Shown one piece after another: positions 58,614-64,000 of a DNA stretch of 64,000 nt; within the stretch, counting starts at the first letter, position 1; each line of letters opens with the position of its first letter. The translations under genes were made by a program, and so were the position numbers. Source of the stretch: Bog-532 sp965277615 (lineage in GTDB: Bacteria; Actinomycetota; Actinomycetes; Streptosporangiales; Streptosporangiaceae). The notes beneath the pieces were generated by a model. The model worked only from the letters and a program-made list of their open reading frames with translations. It did no database searches and was not told the DNA's origin. The stretch is from positions 186,001 through 250,000 of the forward strand of contig CBDIDG010000002.1 in NCBI GenBank assembly GCA_965277615.1, in the 5' to 3' direction.

Positions 58614-59252
58614 TCAGTTGCCGTCCAGCACGTTGCCGTCCAGCACACTGTAACCAAGGGCCTCAGCCACCTCAGGCAGCCCGGCCACCACCAGGTCGGC
58701 GGCCTGCAACGCCGCTGCCGGGTGCGTGGTGGTGACCGCCGCGACCAGCGCGCCCGCGGCCTTGCCCGCGTCCACCCCGGCCGGTGAGTCCTCCACCACC
58801 ACGCAGTCCGTGGCCGCGACGCCGAGCGCGCGGGCCGCCATCAGGTAGCCGTCCGGGCCGGGCTTGCCGTGCCGCACGTCTTCCGCCGTGACCAGGACCT
58901 TGGGCCGGGGGAGTCCGGCCGCGGCCAGCCGGGCGGTCATCAGCTGCCGCGGCCCGGACGTCACCGCGGCCCACGCCTGCCCGTCCAGCGTGGCCAGGAG
59001 TTGGGCCGCCCCGCGGCAGGCCACAACCTCATGGTCGGCCAGCTCGAGGGCGTCGATCCGTACCTGGGCCGCCGGCCGGTCTTGCGGCGCAAAGAACTCC
59101 TCGACGGTGTCCATGCTCCGCCGCCCGTGGCAGTTGGCTACGACCAGGTCCCCGTCCAGGCCGAACTCCTCGGCCACCTGCCGCCACGCTCGTTCCACCA
59201 CCGCTGACGAGTCGACCAGCGTGCCGTCGATGTCGAACAGGAAGGTGTGCAT
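58614..59252 (-). CDS. HAD-IA family hydrolase (phosphoglycolate/sugar phosphatase-like)
   Basis: 212 residues. FLFDIDGTLVDSS (DxDGT nucleophile), AAVTSGPRQLM (motif II), LVTAEDVRHGKPGPDGYL (motif III Lys) and CVVVEDSPAGVDAGKAAG (motif IV). This is close to DOG/beta-phosphoglucomutase-like sugar phosphatases. The C-terminus ends in a duplicated VLDGN from a 15-bp repeat. The SDR gene follows closely. Confidence 0.87.
   Translation of the reverse strand: MHTFLFDIDGTLVDSSAVVERAWRQVAEEFGLDGDLVVANCHGRRSMDTVEEFFAPQDRPAAQVRIDALELADHEVVACRGAAQLLATLDGQAWAAVTSGPRQLMTARLAAAGLPRPKVLVTAEDVRHGKPGPDGYLMAARALGVAATDCVVVEDSPAGVDAGKAAGALVAAVTTTHPAAALQAADLVVAGLPEVAEALGYSVLDGNVLDGN
58618..58647 (-). repeat. 15-bp duplication at HAD gene 3' end
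   Basis: Two adjacent copies of TTGCCGTCCAGCAC(G/A), in frame, duplicate VLDGN just before the stop. Confidence 0.85.
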
Positions 59253-59309
59253 GCCGCCCGACCTTACCCGGCCAGCGTGTCGACCCAGCGCGTTGGCGGG
59301 TGACGACCG

Positions 59310-60062
59310 CTAGCGGGGCCGGATCGCGGCACGGGCGGCAGCGTGTGCCCGGCTGGCCACCCCCAGCTTGCGGTAGATGTGCTCGAGGTGCTTGGCCACC
59401 GTCCGGGCACTGATGTCCAGCCGCCGGGCGATGGCCAGGTTGGTGCACCCGGCCGCGACCAGCTCCAGCACCTGTACTTCCCGGTCGGTCAGCTCGGCCA
59501 GCACGCCGAGGTCGCTGGTGAGCAGGTGCCGGGCCCGGTGACGGGTCCGGGCCCTCAGCATGGCGGTGGCCAAAGGGCCCTGCAGGACGCCGAGCAGGTC
59601 ACGCTCGGCCTCGGTGAAGTCGGACCGAATTCGGTTCAGCGCGATCCCGATGACCTGCTGCGGGACGCCGGGCAGATTGATGGCCATCTGGTGCTCGACG
59701 CTCAGCTGCCGGAAAAACTCGCTGTAGAGCCCGGTGCGATGCAGCTCGGCCCGGCTGAGGAAGTCGCTGATTTTGACCGGCTCGGCCGAGGCGCTGGACC
59801 GGTAGTAGTTGACCAGCGGGTGCTCGTGCACGTAGCGGGCGAAGATTTGCCGGTCGGACGCGGCGAGGACGCCGGGGGGATGGTCGGTGTAAGCGACCTG
59901 CGACGGCCCGGGCCCGATCTCGTTGTAGCTGAGCAGATCGCAGCCGACCAGGCTGGCCAGCCCAGGCAGGGCGAAGGCCGGAAAATGGGACGGGTCGTCG
60001 AGCTCGGCCAGGCTGTTGACCAGCCACACGGCCCGGCGCAGGTCCCGAAGATGGATGTGCAT
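59310..60062 (-). CDS. LuxR family transcriptional regulator (no receiver domain)
   Basis: 250 residues from ATG 60062 (GGGGAGG upstream; an in-frame ATG at 60143 lacks this). The N-terminal 180 residues resemble a GAF/autoinducer-like sensor (LVGCDLLSYNEIGPGPSQVAY, FTEAERDLLGVLQGPLATAM). The C-terminal LuxR HTH has LTDREVQVLELVAAGCTNLAI and ARRLDISARTVAKHLEHIYRKLGV. It probably senses a small molecule or responds to a partner. It is divergent from the methyltransferase gene with 126 bp between starts and may control it. Confidence 0.87.
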   Translation of the reverse strand: MHIHLRDLRRAVWLVNSLAELDDPSHFPAFALPGLASLVGCDLLSYNEIGPGPSQVAYTDHPPGVLAASDRQIFARYVHEHPLVNYYRSSASAEPVKISDFLSRAELHRTGLYSEFFRQLSVEHQMAINLPGVPQQVIGIALNRIRSDFTEAERDLLGVLQGPLATAMLRARTRHRARHLLTSDLGVLAELTDREVQVLELVAAGCTNLAIARRLDISARTVAKHLEHIYRKLGVASRAHAAARAAIRPR

Positions 60063-60188
60063 GGCCGCCTCCCCCGGCCGGATCCGGATGGTGCGCAAAG
60101 TGCGTATGGACGCGGTCCGCCCCACCCGGTTGAGTGCGAGCATAACCAGCCGTCAGTGACCTGTTAAGAGGAAAGAAGGTGGGGGGTC

Positions 60189-61247
60189 ATGACCAGCGTG
60201 GACCACGATAAGGTGATGGCGTTCGTCGGCAAGGTGGTGGGGGACTGGGGGGCGCTGGTCTCGGCTCCGCTGGTGCTACTCGGCGACCAGCTCGGCCTCT
60301 ACCGGGCCATGGCTGACGGTGTGCCGGTGACTTCTGGCCAGCTGGCCGAGCGCACCAGCACCAACGAGCGGTACGTCAGGGAATGGCTCGCCGCCCAGGC
60401 GGCCAGCGGTTATGTCGCCTACGACGGCGACGGCCGGTATCACCTGGAGCCCGAGCAGGCGGTGGCGCTGACCGACGAGGACAGCCCGGCCTGCGTCCTT
60501 GGCGGATTCGAATCGTTCCTGTCCGCGATCCAGATCGAGCCACGGCTGGCCGAGGCCTTCCGCTCCGGCGACGGCATCGGCTGGCACGAGCACAGCCACG
60601 GCTTGTTCAGCGGCACAGCCCGGTTCTTCCGTACCGGCTACGCGGCCAACCTGACGGGTTCGTGGCTGCCCGCGCTGGACGGGGTGGTGGACAAGTTGTC
60701 CAGCGGAGCCCAGGTCGCCGACGTGGGATCCGGCTACGGCCATTCCACCGTGCTGATGGCGGCGGCCTACCCGGCCAGCACATTCACCGGTTTCGACTCC
60801 CACCCTGAGTCGGTGGAGGCGGCCCGTAAGAACGGCACCGACGCCGGGGTGGGGGACCGGGTCACCTTCGAGGTCGCCGGGGCTGGTGATTTTCCGGGCC
60901 GGGGCTACGACCTCATCACGTACTTCGACTGCCTGCACGACATGGGTGACCCGGCCGGTGCGCTCAGCCACGCCCGGCAGGCTCTGGCCGCCGACGGCAC
61001 GATCATGGTGGTCGAACCGTTCGCTCACGACGATGTGGCCGCCAACCTCAACCCGCTGGGCCGGGTCTTCTACTCCGTGTCCACCCTCGTCTGCACGCCT
61101 GCATCGCGGTCGCAGGAAGCCGGCCTCGGTCTCGGTGCCCAAGCAGGTGAGGCACGCCTGCGCGAGGTGGCCGCCCGCGCCGGCCTGTCGCGGTTCCGCC
61201 GCGCCGCCGAGACGCCGTTCAACCTCATCTTCGAAGCGCGGTCTTAG
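60189..61247 (+). CDS. SAM-dependent methyltransferase with winged-helix N-domain (Rv2258c-like)
   Basis: 352 residues. The N-terminal winged-helix-like dimerisation domain (GDQLGLYRAMADGVPVTSGQLAERTSTNERYVREWLAAQAASGYV) is typical of small-molecule O/N-methyltransferases. Motif I is VADVGSGYGHSTVLMA, acidic end of beta2 FTGFDSHPESVEAA, motif IV DLITYFDCLHDMGDP. It resembles mycobacterial Rv2258c-type enzymes. The substrate is unknown. Divergent from a LuxR regulator. Confidence 0.85.
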   Translation: MTSVDHDKVMAFVGKVVGDWGALVSAPLVLLGDQLGLYRAMADGVPVTSGQLAERTSTNERYVREWLAAQAASGYVAYDGDGRYHLEPEQAVALTDEDSPACVLGGFESFLSAIQIEPRLAEAFRSGDGIGWHEHSHGLFSGTARFFRTGYAANLTGSWLPALDGVVDKLSSGAQVADVGSGYGHSTVLMAAAYPASTFTGFDSHPESVEAARKNGTDAGVGDRVTFEVAGAGDFPGRGYDLITYFDCLHDMGDPAGALSHARQALAADGTIMVVEPFAHDDVAANLNPLGRVFYSVSTLVCTPASRSQEAGLGLGAQAGEARLREVAARAGLSRFRRAAETPFNLIFEARS

Positions 61248-61302
61248 CGCCGGGCCGGGCTCTGGGCGGAGTTTCACCAGCCAGGACAGCGCGGCCGGCT
61301 TT

Positions 61303-62133
61303 CTACGGGCCCAGGTCTCCCGCAGCGGGCGGGGGCAGGCGCAGGGCGGCCAGCTGGGTCGACTGGAGCACCAGCCGCCCGGCCGAGTCCCAGCCCTCGA
61401 GGACCTCGTCGGCGAAGCCGTCCTGGATCAGCTGGGCCCGGAATCGGAGCCGCAGCGGGCCCGGGGCCGGCCGGGCGCGGATGTAGACGGTCAGGTCGAG
61501 CGTGGGCACCCAGCCGCTGAACACGACCCCAGCGGTGGCCGGCGGCAGCGCGTCCGCGGCGAACAGCAGACCGGCCGAATCCAGTGATTCCCGGTCGTCG
61601 TCGCGCAGCCAGGCCCGCAGCTCCCCGCTGCCGGAGACGACCGGGCCGTCCGGGGTGATGGTCCAGGCCGCGGCCGGGTCGAAGCTGATCGAGACACCCC
61701 GGCGGTCGGCGGGGAACATCGGCTGGCAGTCCTCGATCGGCGGCAGCGAAACCGGCTCGCGGCCACCCCAGTACGGCTCGCCGCCGGCCGGCAGTGTGGC
61801 CAGGGTGAACTGGGCCTGCACCCCGGGGGCGCCGTCCGGGCTGATCGCCGCGGCGACCTGAGTCGCGGTCCGGCCCGTCCGCAGCACGGTGGTGCCGATC
61901 GTGGCCGGCCCGACGGCGGGCGAGCGGAAGTACTGGGCCCCGGCCGCGATCACATGCTCGTGGGTGGATCCCGCTTCCCGGGCCGCGGCCAGCGCCGCCT
62001 GGCCCAGGCAGGCCAGCAGGTAGCCCCCGTTCGGCTTGGTCCCGCCGATGGCGTACTCGGCCCGGAGGTCCACCTGGTACGACCCGTGGCCAGCCGGAGT
62101 GACCGTCGTGGCCGCCGCGAACGTCGTGGTCAT
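61303..62133 (-). CDS. Acyl-CoA thioesterase family protein
   Basis: 276 residues forming a double hot-dog thioesterase of the TesB-like (Acyl-CoA_thio) family: RAEYAIGGTKPNGGYLLACLGQAAL, then SPAVGPATIGTTVLRTGRTATQVAAAI and the C-terminal half FSGWVPTLDLTVYIRARPAPGPLRLRFRAQLIQDGFADEVLEGWDSAGRLVLQSTQLAAL. It should hydrolyse acyl-CoA to free acid and CoA. It is divergent from an MFS gene with 123 bp between starts containing an inverted repeat. Confidence 0.82.
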   Translation of the reverse strand: MTTTFAAATTVTPAGHGSYQVDLRAEYAIGGTKPNGGYLLACLGQAALAAAREAGSTHEHVIAAGAQYFRSPAVGPATIGTTVLRTGRTATQVAAAISPDGAPGVQAQFTLATLPAGGEPYWGGREPVSLPPIEDCQPMFPADRRGVSISFDPAAAWTITPDGPVVSGSGELRAWLRDDDRESLDSAGLLFAADALPPATAGVVFSGWVPTLDLTVYIRARPAPGPLRLRFRAQLIQDGFADEVLEGWDSAGRLVLQSTQLAALRLPPPAAGDLGP

Positions 62134-62184
62134 GAACTCGAAGCTACCCGGATCTCAGTGTCATTTTAATGATCATTTAATAAG

Positions 62185-62203
62185 GACTCAACATAACTGA
62201 GTC
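62185..62203. promoter_or_regulatory. Inverted repeat between thioesterase and MFS genes
   Basis: GACTCA (62185-62190) and TGAGTC (62198-62203), seven bases apart, in an AT-rich divergent promoter. A possible operator; no regulator is adjacent. Confidence 0.4.
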
Positions 62204-62256
62204 ACCTACGCGCAACTCGGTTGCCGCGGCACTGGCCGGTGTGGTTGATTCGTGCC

Positions 62257-63489
62257 ATGGCTGTCCGCGAGGCCACCGGGCGCGTGGCCACCGCCACCGA
62301 CCGTCGCAACGCCCGCTGGTACCTGACCGGGCTAGCTGCCTCCTCGCTGGGCGACAACGCGATGAGCCTGATGGCCGGCATCTGGGTCAAGTCGCTCACC
62401 GGGAGCAGCGCCGCGGCCGGGCTGGTGTCAGCCTGCATCTACGCCCCGTCGCTGTTGGGGCCGGCCGCCGGCCTGCTCGCGGACCGGGTGTCACGCCGGC
62501 GCCTGCTGATCGGCCTCAACACCGCATCCGCGGCCATCGTCCTGACCTTGCTGGCCGTGCGGTCCGCGGCTCAGATCTGGCTCATCTTCGCCGTGATGGT
62601 CTGGTACGGCATCGAGCTCGTGGCCAGTGACCCGGCCGAGAACGCGCTGTTCGCCGAGATGCTGCCGCTTGATCTCCGGCAGCGGCTCAACGGGTGGCGG
62701 CTGGGCCTGCAGGAGACCGGTCGCCTGGTGGCGCCGCTGTTCGGGGCGGCCCTGTTCGCCGTGGTCGGCGGGGGCAGCGTCGCCGCCTTCGACTCGGTCA
62801 CGTTCGTGGTGGCCGCGCTGACCATCACCCGGCTCCGGCTGCGCGAGCGGGCGCCCCGTCCCCGGCGGGCGACCTGGCGAGCCGATGTGATGGCGGGCTT
62901 CGTGTACGTCCGCCGGACCCCGGCGCTGGTCCGGCTCCTGGCCACGGGCGGGTTCGTCATCGCGGCGTCCGGCCTGCTGGTCGCGGCCCAGTACAGCCTG
63001 GTCCAGGCGATCGGCGAGGCGCCGGCCTTCCTCGGGGTGCTTAGTGCCTGCCTCGGTGCGGGCTCCATCGTGGCCAGCCTGGTCAGCAGCCGCCTGCTCC
63101 GGCACGTCAGCGAAGGCGGGCTGGCCGTCCTCGGGATGATCAACTTCGTCATCGGCTGCGCGCTGCGGTCCACCGGCGTGCTCTCGCTCGCGGTGGCCGG
63201 CACCCTGATCCTCGGCTTCGCCCTGCCGTGGATCTTCCTGGCCATCCTCAGCCTGGCCCAGCGGCTCACCCCGCTGGAGCTGCAGGGCCGCGTCTCTGCG
63301 GTCGTGTCGCTGGCCTTGTTCGGCCCGCAGGCCCCGATGCAGGCGCTGGGGTCGCTGGCCATCCGGTACGCGACGTACCGGCAGATCCTCGCGGGCGGCG
63401 CCGCCCTGGCCCTGCTCGCGGCGGTGGGCTACCTGCTGTCGTCCCGGCGGCCGGCCGAGCGGGCGCCAGAGGAGACGCCCGGCGGGTGA
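62257..63489 (+). CDS. MFS transporter (12 helices)
   Basis: 410 residues from ATG 62257. GLAASSLGDNAMSLMAGIWVKSLTGSSAAAGLVSAC at the first helices, motif A-like GLLADRVSRRRLLIGLN, and PLDLRQRLNGWRLGLQETGRLVAPLFGAALFA fit the MFS_3 (enterobactin exporter-like, macrolide efflux) group. It probably exports a hydrophobic small molecule. An upstream TTG at 62221 is in frame but less likely. Confidence 0.85.
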   Translation: MAVREATGRVATATDRRNARWYLTGLAASSLGDNAMSLMAGIWVKSLTGSSAAAGLVSACIYAPSLLGPAAGLLADRVSRRRLLIGLNTASAAIVLTLLAVRSAAQIWLIFAVMVWYGIELVASDPAENALFAEMLPLDLRQRLNGWRLGLQETGRLVAPLFGAALFAVVGGGSVAAFDSVTFVVAALTITRLRLRERAPRPRRATWRADVMAGFVYVRRTPALVRLLATGGFVIAASGLLVAAQYSLVQAIGEAPAFLGVLSACLGAGSIVASLVSSRLLRHVSEGGLAVLGMINFVIGCALRSTGVLSLAVAGTLILGFALPWIFLAILSLAQRLTPLELQGRVSAVVSLALFGPQAPMQALGSLAIRYATYRQILAGGAALALLAAVGYLLSSRRPAERAPEETPGG

Positions 63490-63527
63490 GACAATAAGGC
63501 CATCAGCTCGGACACCGGAGGCGAACC

Positions 63528-64000
63528 GTGGGTCTTGGCCGCGAGAACATCCAGCCCAGCGGTAGCCGGATCCGCGCGTCGGATGCCGACCGCGACCGGA
63601 CCGTCGAGACTCTCGCCGCCGCCAACGCGGAGGGACGGCTCAGCCTGGAGGAGTACTCCCAGCGCAGCGAGGCCGCCCTCACCGCGGTCACGCTCGGCGA
63701 CCTGGCCCGCCTGACCACCGACCTGCCCGCGCCAGCGCGGGGCGACGCGGGGCCGGTCCCGGAGAAGATCACCGCGGTCCTGAGCAACGAGGTCCGCAAG
63801 GGGCGCTGGATCGTTCCTCCCTACCTGACTGTCCGCTCGGTCATGGGCGACTGCCACCTCGAGCTGCAGCAGGCGGTCATGCGCCAGCAGATCACCACCA
63901 TCCACGCCAGCGTCCGGTTCGGGTCGGTGACCATCTACGTGCCCGACGGCATCGACGTGCGCCTGACCGGCCGCGCCGTATTCAGCGCCAAGTCCTCCGA
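63528..64000 (+). CDS. DUF1707 and LiaF-like domain protein (cut by window end)
   Basis: GTG 63528 with GGAGG seven bases upstream. The visible residues start MGLGRENIQPSGSRIRASDADRD, then TVETLAAANAEGRLSLEEYSQRSEAALTAVTLGDLARLTTDLP, the DUF1707 (SHOCT-like) signature. A LiaF/cell-wall-active-antibiotics-response-like segment follows: VMGDCHLELQQAVMRQQITTIHASVRFGSVTIYVPDGIDVRLTG. It is probably an envelope-stress-linked cytoplasmic or membrane-associated protein. The end is outside the window. Confidence 0.85.
   Translation, partial: MGLGRENIQPSGSRIRASDADRDRTVETLAAANAEGRLSLEEYSQRSEAALTAVTLGDLARLTTDLPAPARGDAGPVPEKITAVLSNEVRKGRWIVPPYLTVRSVMGDCHLELQQAVMRQQITTIHASVRFGSVTIYVPDGIDVRLTGRAVFSAKSS

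Noticed and set aside
1..64000. tRNA or rRNA genes, transposases, integrases, toxin-antitoxin pairs
   Set aside because: I looked for these while reading and found no convincing candidate. Short RNAs could still be missed without a covariance search.

Overview
The window is high-GC DNA with strong G/C third-position bias, many GTG starts and four-base ATGA/GTGA gene overlaps. It carries F420-type LLM oxidoreductase, LysR, TetR, HxlR, DUF1707 and ClpC N-domain genes. This fits an actinobacterial chromosome, probably a soil or mycelial actinomycete. I cannot name the genus. No rRNA, tRNA, CRISPR array, transposase or phage gene was found.

Left part (1-7.8 kb): mostly single metabolic genes. 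These are a partial LLM oxidoreductase, an M20 amidohydrolase, a winged-helix protein, a GNAT acetyltransferase, an alpha/beta hydrolase, a repeat-bearing membrane protein, a yeast-type cytosine deaminase and an SRPBCC protein. At 6.8-11.7 kb a LysR regulator faces coxM-coxS-coxL. CoxL carries the AYxCSFR loop of genuine (form I) aerobic CO dehydrogenase.

11.7-24.5 kb: a divergent envelope-type cluster. It has a five-helix membrane molybdoprotein with a Tat motif before its last helix, a GT87-like membrane glycosyltransferase coupled to a methyltransferase, an OmpR/histidine-kinase pair, a dTDP-rhamnose-4-epimerase-like protein, a GT2, a DUF2064 protein and an L,D-transpeptidase. A flavin monooxygenase/TetR pair interrupts it. 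A 17-bp direct-repeat motif recurs in the promoter regions of this cluster and may be the binding site of the response regulator.

24.5-36 kb: a long low-complexity intergenic stretch with a 30-bp perfect palindrome. Then come a lipoprotein L,D-transpeptidase next to lnt, a Ser/Gly-rich membrane protein, an EamA transporter with no stop codon before its terminator, a sedolisin, an MFS transporter and a small membrane protein. 36.6-41.5 kb is a plus-strand run: a ProA-like dehydrogenase, a THUMP-like methyltransferase, a CDF transporter, a VIT1-type transporter with a His-rich repeat tail, and a Nudix hydrolase.

41.5-48.5 kb (minus) is the most novel locus. A receiver domain is fused to a PIG-L deacetylase (broken by a one-base frameshift). 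It is followed by an ATP-grasp ligase, a PHP phosphoesterase, a processive-type GT2 and a 41-residue membrane peptide, each coupled by a 4-bp overlap, and then a hybrid histidine kinase. I infer a signal-controlled amino-glycan or glycoconjugate system.

48.7-64 kb: accessory metabolism. This includes two SDRs, a zinc alcohol dehydrogenase, a secreted two-discoidin/GH64-like lipoprotein, HAD hydrolases, a ClpC N-domain protein, an MFS/HxlR pair with a shared operator-like motif, a LuxR regulator facing a methyltransferase, a thioesterase, another MFS protein and a truncated DUF1707 protein. Short tandem repeats are common, both between genes and in frame near gene ends.
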